From NCBI GenBank assembly GCA_948099385.1, contig CANUEZ040000205.1, positions 2,852,001-2,916,000 on the forward strand: a stretch of 64,000 nucleotides of DNA, in the 5' to 3' direction. Source of the stretch: Fasciola hepatica (taxonomy: Eukaryota; Platyhelminthes; Trematoda; Plagiorchiida; Fasciolidae). Made by a program: the position numbers and the translations under genes. Of this stretch, positions 14,201-28,223 are shown in pieces. Position 1 is the first letter of the stretch, and each line of letters starts with the position of its first letter. The notes below the pieces were generated by a model, which saw only the letters and a program-made list of their open reading frames with translations, did no database searches and was not told where the DNA came from.

Positions 14201-17200
14201 AGCATTGAAATCCATGGAAGCACTCAGTGTACAGCTGTTTCATCCTTGTTCGGACTCGACTCATCAGCAGTGCACATCGACCGAGCAACCACGGGCACTC
14301 CAACAACCGGTGAACCATTGTGAATCGAACAACTCAACAACACAAGGCTATCCGGGATCGCTATCAACGCTTTGTTCAACATCTACACTACATCATTTAT
14401 AGCACCCTTCCCAAACTGGCTTCAAATTTCAATTGTAACAACCAGCTTCGCGCACACCGATCGACTCCTATGATGGATGACTTCTCTGTAGGGGCCTAAG
14501 TACAACCAACGCATTCCCAAATGAAAAACCTACACAGCTTCCTTACTATGCATGCAATTGATTAGTAGTAGGAGATTAGATTAGATTAGATTAGATTAGA
14601 TTTGTATAATATGATTGATCATGCAGCTTGAACGCTCAACTGAGCATTGAAATCCATGGAAGCACTCACTGTACAGCTGTTTCATCCCTGTTGGGACTCG
14701 ACTCATCAGCAGTGCACATCGACCGAGCAACCACGGGGACTCCAACAACCGGTGAACCATTGTGAATCGAACCACTCAACAACACAAGGCTATCCGGGAT
14801 GGCTATCAACGCTTTGTTCAACATCTACACTACATCATTTATAGAACCCTTCCCAAACTGGATTCAAAATTGAATGATAACAACCAGCTTCGCACAAACC
14901 GATGGACTCCTATGATGGATGACTTCTCTGTAGGGGCCTAAGCACAACCAACGCATTCCCAAATGAAAAACCTACACAGCTTCCTTACAATGCATGCAAT
15001 TGATTAGTAGTAGGAGATTAGATTAGATTAGATTAGATTAGATTAGATTTGTATAACATGATAGATCATGCAGCTTGAACGCTCAACTGAGCATTGAAAT
15101 CCATGGGAGCACTCACTGTACAGCTGTTTCATCCTTGTTCGGACTCGACTCAGCAGCAGTGCACATCGACCGAGCAACCACGGGGACTCCAACAACCGGT
15201 GAACCATTGTGAATCTAACAACTCAACAACACAAGGCTATCCGGGTTGGCTATCAACGCTTTGTTCAACATCTACACTACATCATATATAGCACCCTTCC
15301 CAAACTGGCTTCAAATTTCAATGGTAGCAGCCAGCTTCGCGCACACCAATCTACTCCTATGATGGATGACTTCTCTGTAGGGGCCTTAGTACAACCAACG
15401 CATTCCCAAATGGAAAACCTACACAGCTTCCTTACTATGCATGCAATTGATTAGTAGTAGGAGATTAGATTAGATTAGATTAGATTAGATTAGATTAGTA
15501 TAATATGATTGATCATGCAGCTTGAACGCTCAACTGAGCATTGAAATCCATGGAAGCACTCACTGTACAGCTGTTTCATCCCTGTTCCGACTCGACTCAT
15601 CAGCAGTGCACATCGACCGAGCAACCACGGGCACTCCAACAACCGGTGAACCATTGTGAATCGAACAACTTAACAACACAAGGCTATCCGGGATGGCTAT
15701 CAACGCTTTGTTCAACATCCACACTACATCATATATAGCACTCTTCCCAAACTGGCTTCAAATTTCAATGGTAACAACCAGCTTCGCACACACCGATCGA
15801 CTCCTATGATGGATGACTTCTCTGTAGGGGCCTAAGTACAACCAACGCAATCCCAAATGAAAAACCTACACAGCTTCCTTACTATGCATGCAATTGATTA
15901 GTAGTAGGAGATTAGATTAGATTAGATTAGATTAGATTTGTATAATATGATTGATCATGCAGCTTGAACGCTCAACTGAGCATTGAAATCCATGGAAGCA
16001 CTCACTGTACAGCTGTTTCATCCTTGTTCGGACTCGACTCATCAGCAGTGCACATCGAACGAGCAACCACGGGGACTCCAACAACCGGTGAACCATTGTG
16101 AATCGAACCACTCAACAACACAAGGCTATCCGGGATGGCTATCCACGATTTGTTCAACATCTACACTACATCATATATAGCACTCTTCCCAAACTGGCTT
16201 CAAATTTCAATGGTAACAGCCAGCTTCGCGCACACCAATCTACTCCTATGATGGATGACTTCTCTGTAGGGGCCTAAGTACAACCAACGCATTCCCAAAT
16301 GAAAAACCTACACAGCTTCCTTACTATGCATGCAATTGTTTGGTAGTAGGAGATTAGATTAGACTAGATTAGATTAGATTAGATTTGTATAATATGATTG
16401 ATCATGCAGCTTGAACGCTCAACTGAGCATTGAAATCCATGGAAGCACTCAGTGTACAGCTGTTTCATCCTTGTTCGGACTCGACTCATCAGCAGTGCAC
16501 ATCGACCGAGCAACCACGGGCACTCCAACAACCGGTGAACCATTGTGAATCGAACAACTCAACAACACAAGGCTATCCGGGATGGCTATCAACGCTTTGT
16601 TCAACATCCACACTACATCATATATAGCACCCTTCCCAAACTGGCTTCAAATTTCAATGGTAACAACCAGCTTCGCGCACACCGATGGACTCCTATGATG
16701 GATGACTTCTCTGTAGGGGCCTAAGTACAACCAACGCATTCCCAAATGAAAAACCTACACAGCTTACTTACTATGCATGCAATTGTTGAGAAGTGGTAGG
16801 AGATTAGATTAGATTATATTAGATTATAATATATTTGTATAATATGATTGATCATGCAGCTTGAACGCTCAACTGAGCATTGAAATCCATGGAAGCACTC
16901 ACTGTACAGCTGTTTCATCCTTGTTCGGACTCGACTCATCAGCAGTGCACATCGACCGAGCAACCACGGGGACACCAACAACCGGTGAACCATTGTGAAT
17001 CGAACCACTCAACAACACAAGGCTATCCGGGATGGCTATCCACGATTTGTTCAACATCTACACTACATCATATATAGCACTCTTCCCAAACTGGCTTCAA
17101 ATTTCAATGGTAACAGCCAGCTTCGCGCACACCAATCTACTCCTATGATGGATGACTTCTCTGTAGGGGCCTAAGTACAACCAACGCATTCCCAAATGAA

Positions 17201-20026
17201 AAACCTACACAGCTTCCTTACTATGCATGCAATTGATTAGTAGTAGGAGATTAGATTAGATTAGATTAGATTAGATCAGATTAGATTTGTATAATATGAT
17301 TGATCATGCAGCTTGAACGCTCAACTGAGCATTGAAATCCATGGAAGCACTCACAGTACAGCTGTTTCATCCTTGTTCGGACTCGACTCATCAGCAGTGC
17401 ACATCGACCGAGCAACCACGGGGACTCCAACAACCGGTGAACCATTGTGAATCGAACAACTCAACAACACAAGGCTATCCGGGTTGGCTATCAACGCTTT
17501 GTTCAACATCTACACTACATCATTTATAGCACCCTTCTCAAACTGGATTCAAAATTGAATGGTAACAAACAGCTTCGCACAAACCGATCGACTCCTATGA
17601 TGGATGACTTCTCTGTAGGGGCCTAAGTACAACCAACGCATTCCCAAATGAAAAACCTACACAGCTTCCTTACTATGCATGCAATTGATTAGTAGTAGGA
17701 GATTAGATTAGATTAGATTAGATTAGATTAGATAAGATTTGTATAATATGATTGATCATGCTGCTTGAACGCTCAACTGAGCATTGAAATCCATGGAAGC
17801 ACTCACTGTACAGCTGCTTCATCCTTGTTCGGACTCGACTCATCAGCAGTGCACATCGACCGAGCAACCACGGGGACTCCAACAACCGGTGAACCATTGT
17901 GAATCGAACAACTCAACAACACAAGGCTATCCGGGATGGCTATCAACGCTTTGTTCAACATCTACACTACATCATATATAGCACCCTTCCCAAACTGGCT
18001 TCAAATTTCAATGGTAACAACCAGCTTCGCGCACACCGATGGACTCCTATGATGGATGACTTCTCTGTAGGGGCCTAAGTACAACCAACGCATTCGCAAA
18101 TGAAAAACCTACACAGCTTACTTACTATGCATGCAATTGTTGAGAAGTAGTAGGAGATTAGATTAGATTATATTAGATTAGATTAGATTTGTACAATATG
18201 ATAGATCATGCAGCTTGAACGCTCAACTGAGCATTGAAATCCATGGAAGCACTCAGTGTACAGCTGTTTCATCCTTGTTCGGACTCGACTCATCAGCAGT
18301 GCACATCGACCGAGCAACCACGGGGACTCCAACAACCGGTGAACCATTGTGAATCGAACAACTCAACAACACTAGGATATCCGGGATGGCTATCAACGCT
18401 TTGTTCAAAATCTACACTACATCATATATAGCACTCTTCCCAAACTGGCTTCAAATTTCAATGGTAACAGCCAGCTTAGCGCACACCGATCGACTCCTAT
18501 GATGGATGACTTCTCTGTAGGGGCCTTAGTACAACCAACGCATTCCCAAATGATAAACCCACACAGCTTCCTTACTATGCATGCATTTGTTTAGTAGTAC
18601 TAGATTCGATTAGATTATATAAGATTAGATTTGTATAATATGATTGATCATGCAGCTTTAACGCTCAACTGAGTATTGAAATCCATGGAAGCACTCACTG
18701 TTAAGCTGTTTCATCCCTGTTCGGACTCGACTCATCAGCAGTGCACATCGACCGAGCAACCACGGGCACTCCAACAACCGCTGAACCATTGTGAATCGAA
18801 CAACTTAACAACACAATGCTATCCGGGATGGCTATCAACGCTTTGTTCAACATCTACACTACATCATATATAGCACCCTTCCCAAACTGGCTTCAAATTT
18901 CAATGGAAACAACCAGCTTCGCGCACACCGATCGACTCCTATGATGGATGACTTCTCTGTAGGGGCCTCAGTACAACCAACGCATTCCCAAATGAAAAAC
19001 CTACACAGCTTCCTTACTATGCATGCAATTGATTAGTAGTAGGACCTCAGATAAGATTTGTATGTTATGTTTGATCATGCTGCTTGAACGCTCAACTGAG
19101 CGTTGAAATCCATGGAAGCACTCACTGTACAGCTGTTTCATCCTTGTTCGGACTGGACTCATCAGCAGTGCACATCGACCGTGCAACCACGGGGACTCCA
19201 ACAACCGGTGAACCATTGTGAATCGAACAACTCAACAACACAAGGCTATCCGGGATGGCTATCAACGCATTGTTCAACATCTACACTACATCATATATAG
19301 CACCCTTCCCAAACTGGCTTCAAATTTCAATGGTAACAACCAGCTTCGCACACACCGATCGACTCCTATGATGGATGACTTCTCTGTAGGGGCCTAAGTA
19401 CAACCAACGCATTCCCAAATGAAAAACCTACACAGCTTCCTTACTATGCATGCAATTGATTAGTAGTAGGAGATTAGATTAGATTAGATTAGATTATATT
19501 ATATTTGCATAATATGATTGATCATGCAGCTTTAACGCTCAACTGAGTGTTGAAATCCATGGAAGCACTCACTGTAAAGCTGTTTCATCCCTGTTCGGAC
19601 TCGACTCATCAGCAGTGCACATCGACCGAGCAACCACGCGGACTCCAACAACCGGTGAACCATTGTGAATCGAACAACTTAACAACACAATGCAATCCGG
19701 GATGGCTATCAACGCTTTGTTCAACATCTACACTACATCATATATAGCACCCTTCCCAAACTGGCTTCAAATTTCAATGGAAACAACCAGCTTCGCGCAC
19801 ACCGATCGACTCCTATGATGGATGACTTCTCTGTAGGGGCCTCAGTACAACCAACGCATTCCCAAATGAAAAACCTACACAGCTTCCTTACTATGCATGC
19901 AATTGATTAGTAGTAGGAGATTAGATTAGATTAGATTAGATTAGATTAGATCAGATTAGATTTGTATAATATGATTGATCATGCAGCTTGAACGCTCAAC
20001 TGAGCATTGAAATCCATGGAAGCACT

Positions 20027-20074
20027 CACTGTACAGCTGTTTCATCCTTGTTCGGACTCGACTCATCAGCAGTG
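20027..20074 (-). ncRNA. Hammerhead ribozyme motif (second example, array 1)
   Basis: Same arrangement as the example at 11115-11162, with intact CUGAUGA, GAAA and GUA on the minus strand and CACUG/CAGUG ends. The B box GTTCGATTC is at 20124-20132 and the A box of this unit reads TAGTTTAGATG, still consistent with the consensus. Confidence 0.72.
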
Positions 20075-23000
20075 CACATCGACCGAGCAACCACGGGGTC
20101 TCCAACAACCGGTGAACCATTGTGAATCGAACAACTCAACAATACAAGGCTATCCGGGATGGCTATCAACGCTTTGTTCAACATCTAAACTACATCATAT
20201 ATAGCACCCTTCCAAAACTAGCTTCAAATTTCAATGGTAGCAACCAGCTTCGCACACACCAATCGACTCCTATGATGGATGACTTCTCTGTAGGGGCCTA
20301 AGTACAACCAACGCATTCCCAAATGAAAAACCTACACAGCTTCCCTACTATGCATGCAGTTGATTAGTAGTAGGAGATTAGATTAGATTAGATTAGATTT
20401 CTATAATATGATTGATCATGCAGCTTGAACGCTCAACTGAGCATTGAAATCCATGGAAGCACTCAGTGTACAGATATTTCATCCTTGTTCGGACTCGACT
20501 CATCAGCAGTGCACATCGACCGAGCAACCACGGGGACTCCAACAACCGGTGAACCATTATGAATCGAACAACCTAACAAGACAAGGCTATCCGGGATGGC
20601 TATCAACGCTTTGTTCAACATTTACACTACATCATATTTAGCACCCTTCCCAAACTGGCTTCAAATTTCAATGGTAACAACCAGCTTCGCGCACACCGAG
20701 CGACTCCTATGATGGATGACTTCTCTGTAGGGGCCTAAGTACAACCAACGCATTCCCAAATGAAAAACCTACACAGCTTCCTTACTATGCATGCAATTGA
20801 TTTGTAGTACGAGATTAGATTATATTAGATAACATTTGTATAATATGATTGATCGTGCAGCTTGAACGCTCAACTGAGCATTGAAATCCATGGAAGCACT
20901 CACTGTACAGCTGTTTCATCCTTGTTCGGACTCGACTCATCAGCAATGCACATCGACCGAGCAACCACGGGGACTCCAACAACCGGTGAACCATTGTGAA
21001 TCGAACAACTCAACAACACAAGGCTATCCGGGATGGCTATCAACGCTTTGTTCAACATCTACACTACATCATATATAGCACCCTTCCCAAACTGGCTTCA
21101 AATTTCAATGGTAACAACCAGCTTCGCGCACACCGATCGACTCCTATGATGGATGATTTCTCTGTAGGGGCCTAAGTACAACCAACGCATTCCCAAATGA
21201 AAAACCTACACAGCTTCCTTACTATGCATGCAATTGATTAGAAGTAGGAGATTAGATTAGATTAGATTAGATTAGATTTGTATATAATGATTGATCATGC
21301 AGCTTGAACGCTCAACTGAGCATTGAAATCCATGGAAGCACTCAGTGTACAGCTGTTTCATCCTTGTTCGGACTCGACTCATCAGCAGTGCACATCGACC
21401 GAGCAACCACGCGGACTCCAACAACCGCTGAACCATTGTGAATCGAACAACTTAACAACACAAGGCTATCCGGGATGGCTATCAATGCTTTGTTCAACAT
21501 CTACACTACATCATATATAGCACCCTTCCCAAACTGGCTTCAAATTTCAATGGTAACAACCAGCTTTGCGAACACCGATGGACTCCTATGATGGATGACT
21601 TCTCTGTAGGGGCTTAGTACAACCAACGCATTCCCAAATGCAAAACCTACACAGCTTCCTTACTATGCATGCAATTGATTAGTAGTACGAGATTAAATTA
21701 TATTATACAACATTTGTATATTATGATTGATCGTGCAGATTGAACGCCTAACTGAGCATTGAAATCCATGGAAGCACTCACTGTACAGCTATTTCATCCT
21801 TGTTCGGACTCGATTCATCAGCAGTGCACATCGACCGAGCAACCACGGGGACTCCAACAACCGGTGAACCATTGTGAATCGAACAACTCAACAACACAAG
21901 GCTATCCGGGATGGCTATCAACGCTTTGTTCAACATCTACACTACATCATATATAGCACTCTTCCCAAACTGGCTTCAAATTTCAATGGTAACAACCAGC
22001 TTCGCGCACACCAATCGACTCCTATGATGGATGACTTCTCTGTAGGGGCCTAAGTACAACCAACGCATTCCCAAATGGAAAACCTACACAGCTTCCTTAC
22101 TATGCATGCAATTGATTAGTAGTAGGAGATTAGATTAAATGACATTAGATTAGATTTGTATAATATGTTTGATCATGCAGCTTGAACGCTCAACTGAGCA
22201 TTGAAATCCATGGAAGCACTCACTGTACAGCTGTTTCATCCTTGTTCGGACTCGACTCATCAGCAGTGCACATCGACCGAGCAACCACGGGGACTCCAAC
22301 AACCCGTGAACCATTGTGAATCGAACAACTTAACAACACAAGGCTATCCGGGATGGCTATCAACGCTTTGTTCAACATCTACACTACATCATATATAGCA
22401 CCCTTCCCAAACTGGCTTCAAATTTCAATGGTAACAACCAGCTTCGCGCACACCGATCGACTCTTATGATGGATGACTTCTCTGTAGTGGCTAAGTACAA
22501 CCAACGCATTCCCAAATGAAAAACCTACACAGCTTCCTTACTATGCATGCAATTGATTAGTAGTAGGAGATTAGATTAGATTAGATTAGATTAGATTTCT
22601 ATAATATGATTGATCATGCAGCTTGAACGCTCAACTGAGCATTGAAATCCATGGAAGCACTCACTGTACAGCTGTTTCATCCTTGTTCGGACTGGACTCA
22701 TCAGCAGTGCACATCGACCGTGCAACCACGGGGTCTCCAACACCCCGTGAACCTTTATGAAGCGAACAACTTAACAACACAAGGCTATCCGGGATGGCTA
22801 TCAACGCTTTGTTCAACATCTACACTACATCATATATAGCACCCTCCCCAAACTGGCTTCAAATTTCAATGGTAACAACCAGCTTCTCGCACACCGATCG
22901 ACTCCTATGATGGATGACTTCTCTGTAGGGGCCTAAGTACAACCAACGCATTCTCAAATGAAATACCTACACAGCTTCCTTACTATGCATGCAATTGATT

Positions 23001-23078
23001 AGTAGTAGGAGATTAGATTAGATTAGATTAGATTTGTATAATATGATTGATCATGCAGCTTGAACGCTCAACTGAGCA

Positions 23079-24860
23079 TTGAAATCCATGGAAGCACTCA
23101 GTGTACAGCTGTTTCATCCTTGTTCGGACTCGACTCATCAGCAGTGCACATCGACCGAGCAACCACGGGGACTCCAACAACCGGTGAACCATTGTGAATC
23201 GAACAACTTAACAACACAAGGCTATCCGGGTTGGCTATCAACGCTTTGTTCAACATCTACACTACATCATATATAGCACCCTTCCCAAACTGGCTTCAAA
23301 TTTCAATGGTAACAACCAGCTTTGCGAACACCGATCGACTCCTATGATGGATGACTTCTCTGTAGGGGCCTAAGTACAACCAACGCATTCCCAAATGAAA
23401 AACCTACACAGCTTCCTTACTATGCATGCAATTGATTAGTAGTAGGAGATTAGATTAGATTAGATTAGATTAGATTTGTATAATATGATTGATCATGCAG
23501 CTTGAACGCTCAACTGAGCATTGAAATCCATGGAAACACTCACTGTACAGCTGTTTCATCCTTGTTCGGACTCGATTCATCAGCAGTGCACATCGACCGA
23601 GCAACCACGGGGACTCCAACAACCGGTGAACCATTGTGAATCGAACAACTCAACAACACAAGGCTATCCGGGATGGCTATCAACGCTTTGTTCAACATCT
23701 ACACTACATCATATATAGCACCCTTCCCAAACTGGCTTCAAATTTCAATGGTAACAACCAGCTTCGCGCACACCGATCGACTCCTATGATGGATGATTTC
23801 TCTGTAGGGGCCTCAGTACAACCAACGCATTCCCAAATGAAAAACCTACACAGCTTCCTTACTATGCATGCAATTGATTAGTAGTAGGAGATTAGATTAG
23901 ATTAGATTAGAGCAGATTATATTTGTATAATATGATTGATCATGCAGCTTGAACGCTCAACTGAGCATTGAAATCCATGGAAGCACTCAGTGTACAGCTG
24001 TTTCATCCTTGTTCGGACTCGACTCATCAGCAGTGCACATCGACCGAGCAACCACGGGGACTCCAACAACCCGTGAACCATTGTGAATCGAACAACTTAA
24101 CAACACAAGGCTATCCGGGTTGGCTATCAACGCTTTGTTCAACATCTACACTACATCATATATAGCACCCTTCCCAAACTGGCTTCAAATTTCAATGGTA
24201 ACAACCAGCTTCGCGAACACCGATCGACTCCTATGATGGATGACTTCTCTGTAGGGACCTAAGTACAACCAACGCATTCCCAAATGAAAACCTACACAGC
24301 TTCCTTACTATGCATGCAATTGATTAGTAGTAGGAGATTAGATTAGATTAGATTAGATTAGATTAGATTTGTATATAATGATTGATCATGCAGCTTGAAC
24401 GCTCAACTGAGCATTGAAATCCATGGAAACACTCACTGTACAGCTGTTTCATCCTTGTTCGGACTCGATTCATCAGCAGTGCACATCGACCGAGCAACCA
24501 CGGGGACTCCAACAACCGGTGAACCATTGTGAATCGAACAACTCAACAACACAAGGCTATCCGGGATGGCTGTCAACGCTTTCTTCAACATCTACACTAC
24601 ATCATATATAGCACCCTTCCCAAACTGGCTTCAAATTTCAATGGTAACAACCAGCTTCGCGCACACCGATCGACTCCTATGATGGATGACTTCTCTGTAG
24701 GGGCCTAAGTTCAACAAACGCATTCCCAAATGAAAAACCTACACAGCTTCCTTACAATGCATGCAATTGATTAGTAGTAGAAGATAAGATTAGATAAGAT
24801 TAGACTAGATTAGATTTATATAATATGATTGATCATGCAGCTTGAACGCTCAACTGAGCA
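23079..24860. repeat. Two-unit higher-order repeat
   Basis: Units at about 23079 and 23968 share cagtgtacagctg, the gcgaacaccg change and a pentamer-proximal pattern; units at about 23521 and 24414 share the tggaaacactc and ctcgattcatc variants. Spacing is 889-893 bp, two units, so a dimer was duplicated here. Confidence 0.55.
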
Positions 24861-26159
24861 TTGAAATCCATGGAAGCACTCACTGTACAGCTGTTTCATC
24901 CTTGTTCGGACTCGACTCATCAGCAGTGCACATCGACCGAGCAACCACGGGGACTCCAACAACCGGTGAACCATTGTGAGTCGAACAACTTACCAACACA
25001 AGGCTATCCGGGATGGCTATCAACGCTTGGTTCAACATCTACACTACATCATATATAGCACCCTTCCCAAACTGGCTTCAAATTTCAATGGTAACAGCCA
25101 GCTTCGCGCACACCGAGCGACTCCTATGATGGATGACTTCTCTGTAGGGGCCTAAGTACAACCAACGCATTTCCGAATGAAAAACCTACACAGCTTCCTT
25201 ACTATGCATGCAATTGATTAGTAGTAGGAGATTAGATTAGATTAGATTAGATTTGTATAATATGATTGATCATGCAGCTTGAACGCTCAACTGAGCATTG
25301 AAATCCATGGAAGCACTCACTGTACAGCTGTTTCATCCTTGTTCGGACTCGACTCATCAGCAGTGCACATGGACCGAGCAACCACGGGGACTCCAACAAC
25401 CGGTGAACCATTGTGAATCGAACAACTTAACAACACAATGCTATCCGGGATGGCTATCAACGCTTTGTTCAACATCTACACTACATCATATATAGCACCC
25501 TTCCCAAACTGGCTTCAAATTTCAATGGTAACAACCAGCTTCGCGCACACCGATCGACTCCTATGATGGATGACTTCTCTGTAGGGGCCTAAGTAAAACC
25601 AACGCATTCCCAAATGATAAACCTACACAGCTTCCTTACTATGCATGCAATTGTGTAGTAGTACGAGATCAGATTAGTTTAGATTAGATTTGTATAATAT
25701 GATTGATCATGCAGCTTGAACGCTCAACTGAGCATTGAAATCCATGGAAGCACTCACTCTACAGCTGTTTCATCCTTGTTCGGACTCGACTCATCAGCAG
25801 TGCACATCGATCGAACAACCACGGGGACTCCAACAACCGGTGAACCATTGTGAATCGAACAACTTAACAACACAAGGCTATCCGGGATGCCTATCAACGC
25901 TTTGTTCAACATCTACACTACATGATATAGCACCCTTCCCAAACTGGCTTCAAATTTGAATGGTTACAACCAGCTTCGCGCACACCGATCGACTCCTATG
26001 ATGGATGACTTCTCTGTAGGGGCTTAAGTACAACCAACGCATTCCCAAATGAAAAACCTACACAGCTTCCTTACTATGCATGCAATTGATTAGTGGTACG
26101 AGATTAGATTAGATTAGATTAGATTAGATTTGTATAATATGATTGATCATGCAGCTTGA

Positions 26160-27060
26160 ACGCTCAACTGAGCATTGAAATCCATGGAAGCACTCACTGT
26201 ACAGTTGTTTCATCCTTGTTTGGACTCGACCCATCAGCAGTGCACATCGACCAAGCTAGCACTGGGAATTCAACACCCGGTGAAACATTATGAATCGAAC
26301 AACTCAACAATACAAGGGTATCCGGGATGGCTATCAACGCTTTGTTCCACATCTACACTACATCATATATAGCACCCTTCGCAAACTGGATTTAGGTTTG
26401 ATTGGTAACAACGATATTCGCGCACTCCGATCCACTCCTATGATGGAGGAATTCTCAGTAGAGGCCTAAGTACAACCAACTCATTCCCGATTGTAAAAGC
26501 TAAACAGATACAATCAATCATGATATACATATCTAATATAATCTAATGTAATCTCCTACTACTTATCATTTGCATGCATCCTAAGGAAGCTGTGTATGTT
26601 TTTCATTTGGGTATGCGTTGGTTTAATCAGGCCCCTACAGAGAAGTCATCCATCATAGGAGTCGATCGGTGTGCGCGAGCTGGTTGTTACCATTGAAATT
26701 TGAAGCCAGTTTGGGAAGGGTGCTATATATGATGGAGTGTAGATGTTGAACAAAGCGTTGATAGCCATCCCGGATAGCCATGTGTTGTTAAGTTGTTCGA
26801 TTCACAATGGTTCACCGGTTGTTGGAGTCCCCGTGGTTGCTCGGTCGATGTGCGCTGCTGATGAGTCGAGTCCGAACAAGGATGAAACAGCTGTACAGTG
26901 AGTGCTTCCATGGATTTCAATGCTCAGTTGAGCGTTCAAGCTGCATGATCTATCATATTGTACAAATCTAATCTAATCTAATCTAATCTAATCTCCTAAT
27001 ACTAATCAATTGCAAACATAATAAGGACGCTGCGCAATATTTTCATTTGGGAATGCGTTG
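26160..27060. other. Orientation switch between the two arrays, with diverged monomers
   Basis: Plus-oriented satellite can be followed to about 26505 (cattcccgattgtaaaagctaaaca, a worn copy of the segment preceding the T5/A5 site). From about 26511 the sequence is satellite in the opposite direction (caatcaatcatgatatac, a worn copy of the segment before TAATC repeats). The units on both sides carry many more changes than units inside the arrays, as expected at array edges. Ribozyme-sense transcription is directed away from this point on both sides. Confidence 0.85.
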
Positions 27061-28175
27061 GTTGTACTTAGGCCCCTACAGAGAAGTCATCCATCATAGG
27101 AGTCGATCGGTGTGCGCGAGCTGGTTGTTACCATTGAAATTTGAAGCTAGTTTGGGAAGGGTGCTATATATGATGTATTGTAGACGTTGAACAAACGTTG
27201 ATAGGCATCCCGGATAGCCTTGTGTTGTTAAGTTGTTCGATTCACAATGGTTCACGGGTTGCTGGAATCCCCGTGGTTGTTCGGTCGATGCGCACTGCTG
27301 ATGAGTCGAGTCCGAACAAGGATGAAACAGCTGTACAGTGAGTGCTTCCATGGATTTCAATGCTCAGTTGAGCGTTCAAGCTGCATGATCAATCATATTA
27401 TAAAAAACTCATCTAATCTAATCTAATCTAATCTCCTACTACTAATCAATTGCATGCATAGTGAGGAAGCTGTGTAGGTTTTTCATTTGGGAGTGCGTTG
27501 GTTGTACTTAGGCCCTACGGAAAATTCATCCATCATAGGAGTCGATCGGTGTGCGCGAAGCTGGTTGTTACCATTGAAATTTGAAGCCAGTTTGGGAAGG
27601 GTGCTATATATGATGTAGTGTAGATGTTGAACAAAGCGTTGATAGCCATCCCGGATAGCCTTGTGTTGTTGAGTTGTTCGATTCACAATGGTTCACCGGT
27701 TGTTGGAGTCCCCGTGGTTGCTCGGTCGATGTGCACTGCTGATGAGTCGAGTCCGAACAAGGATGAAACAGCTGTAGAGTGAGTGCTTCCATGGATTTCA
27801 ATGCTCAGTTGAGCGTTCAAGCTGCATGATCAATCATATTATACAAATCTAATCTAATCTAATCTAATCTAATCTCCTACTACTAATCAATTGCATGCAT
27901 AGTAAGGAAGCTGTGTAGGTTTTTCATTTGGGAATGCGTTGGTTGTAATTAGGCCCCTACAGAGAAGTCATCCATCATAGGAGTCGATCGGTTTGTGCGA
28001 AGCTGTTTGTTTGCATTCAACATTGAAGCCAGTTTTGGAAGGGTGCTATATATGATGTATTGTAGATGTTGAACAAAGCGTTGATAGCCATCCCGGATAG
28101 CCTTGTGTTGTTAAGTTGTTCGATTCACAATGGTTCACCGGTTGTTGGAGTCCCCGTGGTTGCACGGTCGATGTG

Positions 28176-28223
28176 CACTGCTGATGAGTCGAGTCCGAAC
28201 AAGGATGAAACAGCTGTACAGTG
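28176..28223 (+). ncRNA. Hammerhead ribozyme motif (example, array 2)
   Basis: CACTG 28176-28180, CTGATGA 28181-28187, stem II region 28188-28206, GAAA 28207-28210, CAGCTGT 28211-28217, predicted cleavage after A28218, CAGTG 28219-28223. All core positions are intact. The A box of this unit is altered (TATTGTAGATG). Confidence 0.72.

Larger units (their letters stand above)
9733..14590. repeat. Tandem higher-order block, six units then five units
   Basis: A unit with a shortened ribozyme region (gcactgtacagatgtttc) and a CTTCAGC in place of CATCAGC occurs at about 9783 and again at about 12430, 2647 bp apart. The following unit in both blocks has the ccatgttcgg variant. Later units pair 2216 bp apart: 11095 with 13311 (ggctgtccgg), 11547 with 13763 (gaattctctgtaggcgcc), 11989 with 14205 (atgagtgatcat and catcatttatag). 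The second block therefore seems to be a copy of the first with one unit lost. The shared CTTCAGC units have a broken CUGAUGA core. Confidence 0.65.
1..26510 (-). repeat. Satellite array 1: about 60 tandem units of ~445 bp, ribozyme sense on minus strand
   Basis: A head-to-tail array of one sequence family fills this stretch; the window opens inside a unit. The landmark around AATCCATGGAAGCACTCA recurs at about 413, 860, 1302, 2191, 2643, 3095 and so on to 26181, giving steps of about 427-462 bp. Length differences come mostly from the number of GATTA pentamers. Units differ by scattered substitutions and share variant blocks that define higher-order repeats. On the minus strand each unit carries, in order, a TATA-like stretch, A box, B box, hammerhead core, pentamers and a T5 run. 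Open frames of 62-81 codons recur on both strands but vary freely in sequence and have no recognisable domain. Structure resembles the published Sm-alpha schistosome satellite (about 335 bp, Pol III boxes plus hammerhead), but the length differs and I cannot say whether the sequences are related. Confidence 0.97.

Noticed and set aside
2300..23881. 81-codon frames (MNRTTQQHKAIRDGYQ...) overlapping the above
   Set aside because: Present only in units where a single base change removes the stop at the GGGGCCTAAG site; most units are closed there.
407..26372. A 65-codon open frame (MKSMEAL... to ...STLHHI) repeated in most array 1 units and, inverted, in array 2
   Set aside because: It is antisense to the ribozyme, opens at TTG with the ATG at codon 4, has no domain, and unit-to-unit changes are mostly amino-acid changing (Thr/Ser, Ser/Leu, Trp/Ser). 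The frame is open because the satellite is conserved, not because a protein is selected. A dN/dS test over all units would settle it.
27676..27684. tRNA gene, because of a perfect B box
   Set aside because: No cloverleaf with acceptor or anticodon stems could be formed around the boxes; the B box alone with the A box indicates a Pol III promoter only.
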